From NCBI GenBank assembly GCA_029945375.1, contig CM057068.1, positions 916,233-980,232 of the forward strand: a DNA stretch of 64,000 bases, read 5' to 3'. This DNA is from Agaricus subrufescens (Eukaryota > Basidiomycota > Agaricomycetes > Agaricales > Agaricaceae). The notes beneath the pieces were generated by a model. The model was not told the DNA's origin, made no database searches, and was given only the letters and a program-made list of their open reading frames with translations. The translations under genes and the position numbers were made by a program. Below, piece after piece: positions 12,086 through 23,172 of this stretch; within the stretch, counting starts at the first letter, position 1, and every line of letters begins with the position of its first letter.

Positions 12086-15000
12086 ATGGCTTTCCAGACC
12101 GAGCGCCCGGTCCCACCTCGCCACACCCACACCCTCTCCCTTCAAAACACCCATCAACCGCGGTATCAGTCCCCCCGTTTCAACAGATTCGGTGCCGCAA
12201 ACCCCAAATACAACAAGGGATCCAGAGTGGCTTCTCCTTCAGTATGTTTGGACCTTTCGACTAGTGAATCTTTATAGCTTATTATACTGCTAGAATAATA
12301 ATGCACTCAACTCCGCAGCATTACAAAACGTATGGCTTCCTTGCGGACTCTCCATCTCCCTACTGCTTACAGTCAATCCCCTTCAGGTGCCAAAGGTAGA
12401 AGTCGATGGCACTGGGCATATGCACATGCCTTCGGTCAGTTCGAGCCTATGGTTGTTGTCATTCGAGACTCATCGTGATATTCCATCAGGCTACCGCCAC
12501 TCCCTCCACTCTTGACTCGACCGACTCGACCGATACGCAGCCATCGAAATCCCCTCCATCGTCAGCCCCTCCTCTGCGTCAGGACCACCCTCGTCGAGAT
12601 CAGTTTACTGCGTACGGGATTCCGGTCTGTCTTTTCATGTTGGCGTCATCACCCAAGTTTCTCATCTCTCCCAGGCATATCCTACACAAGCGAGGAGCAA
12701 TCAAATATGTCGAGACTTTGTTTACTCTACACGATGGTGCCCCCGTGGCTATGCTTGCTACTTTGTCCACCCCCTTGATAAGGTTTATTGGCGCAGGAAG
12801 CTCTGGGACGCCTTCAATTCGACTGAACCCGTTAGCACGATACCACCGGTCTCTGGCGGGGAAGATATCGTGATGCCTACTTCTGCACACCTTGAGCCGT
12901 CTCAGCCTACACCATCTCCTAAGGAGCCGACAAAAGAGGATGAAGTTCTACCGAAGCCTTCTCAATCACTACTTTTCACTGAGACATCCCTACCACCAGC
13001 GCCGGACGTCGCGGTTGACCTCCCAGAGTCTAGCAATGGTTGGGAAGCAAATGGTGTATGGAAATCTGCTGCCAGGGCAGAAAATTGGACAGAAGGGTCT
13101 AGCTCTCCAGCCAGTAATACTGAGCATGTGAGTCTCTGGAATATCTTGATTTACACCGACATTCAACCATTATATAGCTTTTTTCAGCTGAATCAGAGTC
13201 TTCAACACCGACAACGAGTGACGATGAACAGGAAGAGAAGCAGGCACCTCCCCCTCGTCGGAATCCATTTGATAACATTTGCCTCGCCTTCAAGAGGAGT
13301 GGTCGTTGCCCGATCGGAGCGAAATGTATGTTTAAGCATGTAGTAGAAATGGTCAGTTTGTGTTGCAAATGGGTCGAACTTTGTTAATCAGTCATACAGG
13401 ATGAGCCTTCGCCAAGATCCTCTGAAACAGAGGAGACACAAGCATGTTCATCTTCAACGGCTCCTCCAGCCGCACATGTTGTGGATACTACGCCCGCACA
13501 AGATACCAAGGCTCCGGCGACTCCCGTACCTGCGCAGTCAATACTGCCCGCTCCAGTCAGGCCTCCTGGGATTCCGGAGCCGACGTCTCGCCCCAAGCAC
13601 CCTCGACTAAAAACGAGAGACATTTGTTATAGATGGCAACAAGGAAAGTGTTCTCTCGGTCACAATTGTCGATGGTATCATCCTGATTCAGAACACGATG
13701 AGGCAGTATGTTGTTTTCCACCAGTTCATCTATCTGAATTTTAATACTCATTTGCCCAGCCTTCCCCCGTCGTGTTAAAGATCTTCGACTCCAGAGAGGA
13801 ATTCACGCAGTCATTCCCTCTTCATGAACACATGCGCGTCCAATGCTCGGCTGGATTTGACATCCAGCGCCTTCAAACCGCCTTCGAATCCTCCACCCTT
13901 TTAATCAGCAATATCTCATCCCGTGTTCGATCAACTCAGTTGAAGGATGTTCTTGCCTCTTTTGGATCGGTTGAAGAATCACATATACCGCCGACTTTTT
14001 CCCACAACATGGTTCTCAAGGTGACGTACTCGGATGCTGCGGAGGCACAAAAAGCCCAAAATGCTTTGAATGGGTTGAAAATGTTCGAATTGACTCTCAC
14101 TGCTAAAATTGCGGCAAGCAACTCAATGAAAACTGTTGCGAATGCTATCATGAAGGATACATCTGTCCGTGTAACCTGGGAGGCTCCTGCGAAGGAAGTG
14201 TATGCTGGCTATTCTAACGAGGCGGACGCCAAGCGAGCCCTTGAAATTGCGCGAAAGTTCCCCTTGAATGGGCATTATTTGAGAGGGGTCATATATGAGG
14301 GAATGCCCGTAGTTGATATGGTTAACGTTCACTTTTGGGGTGTACCTCTCGACGTTGACAAAGCTGATATGGTCCGGTTTGTCAACCCGGTCGACATGAT
14401 GTGGACACGTCCCTCCTATACCGAGGCAGGAGAAGGAGAGAAATTCATTCGAAAAATTTTATGGGCACATGGTGCTCCAGAAGCCTTTGACATCCTACCA
14501 CCTCCTTATCGTGATGGCGGCGTCATCAAAGCATGGGCTACATATCCGACTGCTGCAAAGGCCAAGGAGGCGGCACGACACTTAGATGGTCGCAAACCCA
14601 AGTGCCTTGGGCTAACAGTGGTTCATGCGAAGCACGTATGTTCTATCTCATATTCACTATCAGAAGAGAAGTTCGTACCAATATCTTCTGCCATTGAGGC
14701 CCTTGTGGATTCACAGCGGAACACTTCCGGCTCGGTTGTTATTATACCTCGGAACAATGGTGGAGCCACTATTCGACTTGCTGCCGATGGTCAGAAGGAG
14801 CTGGCACTTCTCAAGCACAAGTTTGAGACGATGTTGAAGGGTGATATTGTGCGTTGTGATGGCAAGGTGGTTTGGGACTCGTATTTCTCGAGGCCGGAAG
14901 GTCAGGCGTTCTTGTGTCGCCTCGAGGCTGGCCCCCCATCCGTTCGCATCGTGACTGATACAACTCGGTGTCACATTCGAGTTCATGGACACCCGGTCCC

Positions 15001-15907
15001 TCGTGCGCGAGTTTTCAAACTGATCACCGACAAGGTCAAAGAACTACGGTCACAAAAGAAGCTTCAGATTGCTTTACCAGGGCGTCTTTTGGGTGCGGCG
15101 TTGCGGAGTGTGGCTCTTCGGGCGTTACAGGACAAGCATGGGATTGACAGTTCCCAGATCGATCTTTCAAAGCGAATTATGTACGTCTCGAGCGACTTTT
15201 CCGTATTTCGTGCCTTTAGAGAAGCGGTGGACGAGATTGAGCGTGGATTACCGGCGAGCGAGGATTATCATGGCCCGACCTGTCCTGTCTGTTTCGGAGA
15301 ACCCTCGTCGGCTTTGCAGTTGCAATGTGGCCATAGATGGTGTCGTGATTGCGTTGCGCATTACTTGCGTTCTACCGCGGAGCGACGGTCGTTCCCTGTC
15401 AAATGCCTGGGGAACGGGGGCCGGTGCGGTATCAAGATACCTATTGCAGTAGCCAGGGAGGTACTCTCCTCGCAGGAAGTCATGTCAATCGTCGAGGCCG
15501 CTTTTCATTCACATATTCAATCACGGCCAAAGGAGTACCGGTTCTGTCCCTCGCCCGACTGCCCGCAGGTCTATCGCACGACGCCACAAAAGGCGGCGTT
15601 ACAATGTCCGTCGTGCTTGACGAGTATATGCACGAGATGTGGATCTGAAGCTCATGATGAATTACAATGTGCGGATCAAGTGCAGGACGAGTTGTTTAAG
15701 AAGTGGGTGAAGGAGCATGATGTGAAGCATTGCCCGACGTGTGATGTACCGATTGAGAGGGTGGAGGGGTGTAATCATATGACGTGCACGAGATGTCAGA
15801 CGCATATTTGCTGGCAGTGTTTGAAGACGTTTGAGGGTGGACAGGGGATTTATGGACATATGCGGGAAGTCCACGGAACATTTGGGTTGGGACAGATTTT
15901 CGAGTGA
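12086..15907 (+). CDS. CCCH zinc-finger / RRM / RBR E3 ubiquitin ligase
   Basis: RBR ligases pass ubiquitin from an E2 to a catalytic cysteine in RING2 and then to substrate. The last exon (13760-15907) encodes about 715 residues: an RRM-like fold near its start (STLLISNISSRVRSTQLKDV), further RNA-binding-like repeats, then RING1 from 15281 (CPVCFGEPSS ... CGHRWCRDC), an in-between-RING and RING2 from 15731 (CPTCDVPIERVEGCNHMTC; the Cys of HMTC is the expected catalytic one) ending CWQCLKTF. Upstream exons carry three CCCH fingers, starting near 12708 (C-x9-C-x5-C-x3-H), 13280 (C-x8-C-x5-C-x3-H) and 13625 (C-x7-C-x5-C-x3-H). The first exon is 12086-12241. Exons between 12300 and 13700 are only partly resolved. 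The layout suggests ubiquitination linked to RNA binding, an inference. Confidence 0.87.
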
Positions 15908-16634
15908 TTGAAGAAACCGTGAAGAAAGGATTTTTTTTTTTGTTTTGTTCGTGAGATCTTCAATTAGTCGAAAATGTGTGACTGGATTCTGAAGTGTTTT
16001 GGTGGACTTGCGCGTGTTTTTTTTTTTTTCGTCTTCCTTATTGTTATTCTGTTTCTCGATTGGGTTGAGTTGTTGTGTTTATTAGGTCATTTGTATCACC
16101 CTCCCCCCCACTTTATCCTTCTTCTCCTTCTCATTATTCCTTCTATTTGTATTATTGCTAGTCTCTTCCCTCCTCTCTCCTCTCCTCCATGCACTCTCTG
16201 TAAGCTTATTCGGTACTAATTCTGTTGGTTCTTACTTTTGACGTGGGACTGTTTTTGTCGTCGCCAATAGATTTTTTTATCTATCTATTAAACTGTATGC
16301 TTTCCTTCCTTTGATTTCATGCTTATTATGCCTTTTTGTTTATATTGTACACTAGATGATGATGATGGGATGAATATATATTTCGGGGATGTGCTTCCAT
16401 GAAATCGCGAGACGTTTCTTATTAAATGATGGGGTATAATAAATACTAGGTTAGTGCTAACTGACAACAAAGGCGGGGAGGGGGAGAGGAAAAGATAAGC
16501 ATATAAATAGTGCACCTGGCGTGGGGGGGGGGTAAATGAAACTACAGTCCGGCAAGAACGAAGAGAGAACAAGATGACGCGGGGGGGGGAGGGTATTAGA
16601 CATAGTTAATGAGCTGGTGATCAGATTGGGTATG
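15908..16634. other. Convergent 3' region
   Basis: About 730 bp between two gene ends that face each other (RBR ligase + and the Ser/Pro-rich gene -). T-rich near the RBR end, with G runs near the other. Long terminator/3' untranslated sequence is the likely content; no gene seen. Confidence 0.5.
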
Positions 16635-18656
16635 TTAGTATGAGGTTGGTGTAGAAAAAAAAGAAAAATAATAGAACTCAACGGATGAATAACCACCAGG
16701 AGGATTATAAGCAGGTCTTTTATGCCATGAAGTGACGTGCCCATCCTCGTTCATGTACCCCTGGTCTTTTCCATCAGGGTAGTTATCTAAATCGGAGGGA
16801 TAGACTAGATCGGGAGGTGCGTAGACGATATATCCGTCGGCGGTGATGTGATCGCCTCGTCGGTTCCAAAAACCTTTTCGGCGGTATTGGTGTTTAGATT
16901 TTTTGCGCTTTTTGGGAGAGTCGACGGTGGCTGTTGTTGGTGGTGTCGACGTTGTTGATGTTGTTGTTGTTGATGGTGGTGTTGTTGTTGTGGAGGATTG
17001 GGGTTGTGTTAGGGAGGCGATTTGGTGGGGAGATGAGGTGGATGAGAGGTTTATTACGGTGCTTTTACCATTTGCGTGGAGGACTACGGTTCCGGGTTCT
17101 TCTTTATATGTTGATAACGTTGTTGATGTGGGTTGGGTATATGAAGATGATCTTGAACGGGTATGTGATGATGAAGATGAAGATGGTGGTGGGGGTGCAC
17201 TGGTGGGAGGGGGCATGTAAGTATAAGTGCTGTTTGAAGTACCTGGAGAGGTATGGTGGTGAGGATGTCCAGACTCTCGAGGGTTTTCATAAGGTCTCGG
17301 GGGAGCCGGTAGGGGATTTCGGAGGAGTGCATCTTGTGGGTAGGACGGTGAGGAAGAGGAAGAGGATGGATGGTGGGGATGGTAAGGACTGTGTCCGGAG
17401 GAAGAAGAGTAAGCGTATGTTGGGGATATAGGAGATTGTTCATTACTATAGGGAGAGGCGGAATTGGAGCGAGAGGCTGATTTTGAACGAGAGTGTGAGG
17501 ATGGGGCCTGAATGGGCTCGTGGTGGCGATGATTGAGGGGTGAGGGGGTGTGGGAGCGGGAGTGGCTCGAGGATTTTGTGACGGAAGATTCTGGAATAGG
17601 ATCGAGAGAGGAAGAATTGGAGACTGCGGGGACGGAGGAGTGACGTCCCAGATTGGAGCGAGAAGAGCCCGATTTGGGAGGAGGAAGAACTCCGGCAAGA
17701 GGGCTAAGAAGTTCCATTGGGTCAGGCTCGCGGGTAAGCGTTTCGCCGGTGATGGAAGGGCCCGTGTTGGGATAGTTTGCAGGAAGTGTGGCGGGCATGG
17801 AATGATGGCGAATGAGGGGAGCTGAGGGGTTGGGACCGGTGGAAAGCCGACCGATGTCGGATGCGAGATTGTCGACGGAGGCTCCGCGGTCGAGGGAGCG
17901 CCTGGGGGAAGCATAGATCTGGACGGGGGTAGATGATCTGTAGTGCTGGGGGGTTCGGACGATGTTGGAAGAAAAGGTAGGCTGAAGGGTAGCTTTTGAT
18001 GCGAAGGGCTCGGGGGGGTCAGGGATCTGGGGAGTTGCAGGTTTGCGGGCATCGTCGTCACTGGCGTGTTCTGGGGCAGATGATCAGCAGGGCAGGATCG
18101 ATAAGGGTCGGGTAAAAAAGCGTACGATTGGCGTCTTCTTCATCGTCAAGCTGGCGAGGAGCCCAGAGCCAGGGGGTGACTTGGGCATGGGTTTCCTGAT
18201 CCTGCAGCTGACGCTCGCGCTCTTGGCGCTCCAGCTCTTCGCTAGAAAAATTGAATGAGAACACGGCTGGAATAGAGGTGGTTGGGCTCACGCAGGGACC
18301 ATGTTTGTGAGGCCGAGCGGATTGTCAGAGAGCTTGAGGGCGAGGTACTCGGCACTGGGGGGCTTCGGCTGGCGCTTGTAGGGATTGAAGGACTGCTGCT
18401 GGTGCTGGTGCTGGTGCTGCGGGTGCTGCTGGTAGGCCGGGTAGTAGACGTTGGGCTGCTGGATGCCCCAGCCGTTGCCGGGCATCCACTGGGCGACGTT
18501 TACATTCGGGCGAGTGGCCTGCGGGTTGTAGAGGGGGTTGGGCATCCAGGTGCCCTGGTTCCAGTGGTTCTGGGGGACATTGACGCCGGAGGGGATCGGG
18601 GGCGCGCCCTGGTAGGGCGGCGGGATGTTCTGCCAGGCTGGGGGGAAGCTCGCCAT
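16635..18656 (-). CDS. Ser/Pro/His-rich protein with conserved C-terminal motif (638 aa)
   Basis: Three exons, 18292-18656, 18126-18241 and 16635-18070, sum to 1917 nt, 638 aa plus stop. It begins MASFPPAWQNIPPPYQGAPP and is Asn/Gln/Pro-rich over its first exon, with a conserved patch PSAEYLALKLSDNPLGLTNM. A charged helix follows (EELERQERERQLQDQETH), then a long low-complexity stretch of Ser, Pro, His and Thr. The end is ordered: KHQYRRKGFWNRRGDHITAD, GYIVYAPPDLVYPSDLDNYP, a tail I know from other basidiomycete proteins of unknown role. The ATG at 18656 lies 114 bp from the divergent gene at 18771. Introns are 50-55 bp. Function unknown. Confidence 0.8.
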
Positions 18657-18770
18657 CGCCGGCAGAGAGAGGCCTCGCGCGGGCCAAGGCAGTCCTGCTG
18701 ACTCAGCTGTACGGTCACGTGGGCATGTTCGCCGGGGTGTTGAGTGCAATTGTGCAGCTCTGCACCAGCG
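18657..18770. promoter_or_regulatory. 114-bp divergent promoter
   Basis: A GC-rich 114-bp gap between two divergent start codons (18656 - and 18771 +). It must hold both transcription starts, or these lie inside the opposite gene. Coordinated expression is inferred from spacing only. Confidence 0.6.
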
Positions 18771-21744
18771 ATGGACGGCACCGACAGGCTCTTCAACGCC
18801 GCCCACCACCTCATCAGCCCCCCGCCGGAGGAGACGCTCCGCCGCCAGGCCCGCGCCCCGGCCGCGTCGCCCCAGCGGTCCGCCTCGCCGCCCGCCGCCA
18901 AGCGCAAGCGAGCCGTGCCCGCGACGACCCCGAACCCGCGCCTCCGCAAGCAGCAGCGCGAGAACAGCGCCGACGATGGCCCGCCGCCGTCCCCCACGCC
19001 GACCGTCCGCGCGCGCCGGAGCCGGAGCGCGACTCCTATCCCGCACTACGAGCCCCCGACCGACATCTTCACCCCCCCGCGCGAGGTCTTTGTCTCCCCC
19101 GCCACCCGCGTCAGCAAGTCCTCCAAGCGCAAGTCCGTCAAGAAGAAGAAGCGCTCCCCGCCCCCCCTCGTCGTCAAGCTCGAGATGCCCGACATCGACC
19201 TCACCGCGCCCATGCCCCCGCCCAGCCCCGGCGACGACCCCCTCCTCCTCACCGGCCCCAGCTCCTCCCCCACCCGGTCCCGGTCCGAGGCAGATCTCTT
19301 TGATATCCGGAAGGATGTTGCCCCTGCTCCCCCCCTGCGCCGGACCATCTCCCCCGCCCCCACTGCATTCCTCAAGAAACTACGCTTCGACGATCTGCCC
19401 CCCTCGTCCCCTCCGCAAGACATCGCCTCCAGCCCGAACCTCGATGACCCCATGCCTCTCTTTGACTGGAGCGACTCTGACACAGACGAACTCCCCATCC
19501 TCTCTGAACCCGTGTCCGAGCCCCAGGACGGCGAGGGTGACTATACCGGACGGTGGCAGGACGTCTTTGTCAAGACAAAGGCCGACCCACCACCGAGCAC
19601 CTCCAAGGAACACAAGTGGCCTTTCCCCCTCTCCCTGGAAAAGGCTCCCCCCTTTGCCCTCGCCCACCGCGAGGACAATGACGATCAGACGACCGCCGAA
19701 CCCGACCCTTTCGATTTCAGCAGCATCCCCGATGACGAACCTCTACCCTCGACGCGTCAACTGTCTCCTGAGCTTGGTCAACCCGAGCCAGAAGAGCAGC
19801 TCGTCTCTTCTCCAGTGGTAGAGCCCGCACCAGTCGAGCAACACTTGGACACAGAGGAACGTGTGTCAGAACATGCTTCAGACGAAGAGCGGCACTCATC
19901 AGAGGAACGTGTGTCAGATCATGCTTCGGACGAAGAACGTTCATCAGAGGAAAGCGTGTCAGAACATGCTTCAGACGAAGAGCTGCCTTTGCCAGAGTCT
20001 CCCTGTGAAGATCATCAAAGACAGAGTGGCTCTCCCTCAGTAGATGCTGAAGAAGATGACAACTCTAGTGGCGATGACGAACCCGACATTGTCAAAATTA
20101 CCTCTGCAGATCCACGCGCCGCTGCCCGTGCTGCCGCCATCCTGAAACAACACAACTACGATTGCTTCACGAGAAAGCAACTCAAGAAGAAGTACTCTGA
20201 TATAATGCGTCGGAGATCCTCAGGTCCATTCGAGCTAGCCAGAGCCGTTTTTGAAGGCGGCGTGCGCAAGAGAAGGAGGACCATTGGTGCCATGGGGGTG
20301 CGAGGAGAGAACGTATTCATTCCTGGCAGTCCAGCGACAACTTTGCCAAACTTGTTGAGAGAAATTGAAGCCGAGGTATCAATCGAACAGTCGCCCTTCC
20401 AATTGCGTAACAGTCCTCCTAACCCCTTCAAGACCCCTCTACCGAATCGGAATTCACCCTTTCTCTTTTCGGGACTCGGGCTGACTCCCAAAGTGCCAAT
20501 GACTCCTGGGGAAACGTGTTATGATCCGCTTACAGGAGAGAGAATGTGGACGAAAGAAGAGTGGAAGAGGCTAGACGCGTGTTTTACGGATGAGAGACTG
20601 CTGGTTGGGGCGACACTGGGTTTGGTGGATGATGATGGTCTGGCTAGTGTCGATCTGGTCGACCTCGAGAATGTGTTGGCAAGGTTTGTGGAATGGATGG
20701 GTGGAGAGGAAGCTGTTGCCGAATACGGTCCTGATTGGTCAAGGTATAATTTAGCATCTTGAACCTTTGCGTCAATAATCAAATACCCTTTTCAGAGAGC
20801 AACTGATGCAGAGGACGAGAGCGTTACGGAAGAAACAACGCACGGGAAAGGTTGCACCTCCTACGACGCTACCCATGTCTCCTGCTCCTCCTTGGGGTAC
20901 TACGATGGAAGTTCCCGAGTTTACACCAATCAGGCCTAAACCGGCGCAGAGGAGAGAGTGGGCCGCTGAGACTGAGACTCCTTTACGTTCACGGCAAGAA
21001 GAGACAAGAGCTAAAGCAGTACCCCCGACACTACTTGCACCGCGTTATTCACATCTCTTGGAAGAGGCCATCAGTATATCGAAGGAACTGCCGCAGATCA
21101 CACCGACGAATGCTTCACAAGAATCAGATACAGTGTTGGGTGAACCCGAATCTGACAGTTCGCGTTCGACGCTTGTTGAAGACTCGGAACTTGTACGAGA
21201 CCCGTCGCCTACTTTGGCAGAAATACAGCCGGACACGATTGGAAAACGCGTTAAAGGAATTTTGTTTTCGTATTTACCGACACTCAAGAAATCTGGGACT
21301 AAAACTCCGAAACGAGTTGGACAACCTGGACTTCCGTTGCCGCCACAAGATGTTCTTACTAAACCTAGAGGGCCGGTGATGACACCGGCGAGAGAACCTG
21401 TACCGAAAGTTATACCGCCTAAGGATCTTGTGCATTTGCAGCAAGCTCCTCCGGTGCAGACGCCTACTTCTAAAATACCAAAGGTCGTTCATCCAAAGGA
21501 ACTCGTGGAATTGAATCATGTTACGCCGAAAGTTGCTGATGAGCATAGGACGAGAGAGAGGAGGAGGAGTAGTGGTGCTGGGAGTGTGAAGGATTTGATC
21601 AAGGGGTTTGAGGATATGGAAAGTCAGAGTAGGGTGGATAAGGTGGAGGTGAGAGGTGAGATTAGGAGGATGAAGAGTATTGGAGAGTGGAGGAAGGGGT
21701 TGGGTGGAGGTGCGGATGTGAAGAGACCGGCGTGGAAATTTTGA
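18771..21744 (+). CDS. Large acidic, disordered nuclear-type protein (973 aa)
   Basis: Two exons, 18771-20743 and 20796-21744 (52-bp intron), sum to 2922 nt, 973 aa plus stop. The N-terminus, MDGTDRLFNAAHHLI, is followed by basic clusters resembling nuclear localisation signals (AAKRKRA, KSSKRKSVKKKKRS) and many Ser-Pro and Thr-Pro sites. Near residues 360-410 an acidic repeat with the core ERVSEHASDEER occurs three times. A more ordered region follows: DDEPDIVKITSADPRAAARA, then TRKQLKKKYSDIMRRRSSG, then CYDPLTGERMWTKEEWKRLD and CFTDERLLVGATLGLVDDDG. The second exon is again disordered, with many Pro and phosphorylatable sites. It looks like a cell-cycle-regulated nuclear protein, but this is inference; I do not recognise the family. 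Confidence 0.78.
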
Positions 21745-23172
21745 AAGGGATGTTTGAAAAAAAGATTTTTTGTGGTGTATCTATAAGTTGGAACGCACTG
21801 GAGTTTTCGCGTTTCTGTTTTTTTTGTGGATTTGCATTTGTGGTTATCTTTTTTTTTTTTTTATGTTTTCGATTTTTGTTTTCTGGTTTTTCTTTTTCTT
21901 TTTTTCTGGATCTATGTATGTATGTGATATGATGGTTTATGTTATGAGTTGAGTAATTGAAGGGAGACTTGACTAGATATGAAATGGTTCTTGTATTTGA
22001 GTAGTGTCCGTGATTGTAACTTGACTATCCTGGTCGGCCAAATAACTGTTACACCGAAAAAGACTTAACAGAGGATCTTAGATGTACTGCCGCCGGGTAG
22101 TATATATGTTGTAAGCTTATGGTTAGCTTACAGTGATGTTTAAATGGCTGTGTAAGGAGAAGAGTAATTCAAGGAGGGGCCTAGGAAACTTTTTGGGCGA
22201 TTTAGACAATGAGTGAGAAGTCCCAGATAGTGATTCGATTCAAGAAGTAGGTATCTGGTAAACATAAGAGCGGAGGGCACTTTGTAAAGTAAATAATTCT
22301 TTCTTTTCATTTTGGGTCTATGTGTGCATACATTTATGTGATAGTGATGGTATTGTTATGAGTTCAGTGAAGGGAAAGGGAATTTGACTAAATATGAGTT
22401 TCTCCTTGTATTCGGGTAGTGTCGTGATGATCAAGTTTGGGTGTACTCCACATCTTTACCGAAATGATGAAAACGATCAGTTTTAGATGAGTTTTTGCTT
22501 CTTTTTTTTTCTCAAGGATTGAGACGAGCCTTGGGCTGTAAGCCGACGTTTTGGTGTCACTCTGGGTACAAGTGGTAGAGCGCGAGTGGCAGTGTGTCAG
22601 GGATGCACGCTTAGTCGCTTAACCCTGAGGTTTGGATATGTATTGAAATGCACAGCATAACCCCAATTTGGGAGTGTGAAGTAAATGCCAGGGTTGAGGC
22701 ACTGCTTTTGAGGAACTCGGCATACATACATGTCAACCCCCCTCCTGAACTCTCCGATACACTGGGTGTACTCTTCTCTAAAAAATCTTTTTGCTAAGAA
22801 CGAGGAATTGGACTTTGAAATGGCACTCGGCTGTAGCCGAAGAATTTCAAATTTTCGGGAGGGCTCCTGAGTGGGACTTCTGACACTTGGGGTACGGGAC
22901 GATTTGTATTCTGCGGTATTTGTTTTTTTTTTTTTTTTTGGCCCTGGGTTGGTGTGTGGCTGTTCTTTTGATCCTTTTCGACGTGATCAACAACATGTTT
23001 GGTCTCAAGGCGAATGCGGCTGTGAGAAAGATTCGTTTGTGATTCCGCCCCCCCTATATCTGGCACGTTCTTTCACCTTGACCCTCTTCCCCCTCCCTTT
23101 GGTTTTGCCGAAGTTATCCTTGTTGGGTAGGTTGGAACCCGCGGGATTTGTTTTTTTTTTTTGAGAGTCGCG
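21745..23172. other. 1.4-kb intergenic region with a diverged direct repeat
   Basis: No gene is supported. About 120 bp just after the acidic-protein gene (21907-22030: CTATGTATGTATGTGATA ... GTTATGAGTT ... GTAGTGTC) recurs, diverged, at about 22313-22440 in the same orientation. Several long T runs (21851, 22922, 23152) are present. A stretch with GTGGTAGAGCGCGAGTGGC at about 22570 resembles a tRNA D-arm but lacks a T-arm. The last 200 bp should be the promoter of the DUF3433 gene. Confidence 0.5.

Noticed and set aside
16903..17431. Plus-strand frames rich in Val, Gly and Leu
   Set aside because: Antisense of the Thr/Ser/Pro-rich part of the minus-strand gene at 16635-18656.
22560..22640. 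tRNA-like stretch with GTGGTAGAGCGC
   Set aside because: Only the D-arm-like words are present; there is no T-arm consensus and no acceptor pairing.
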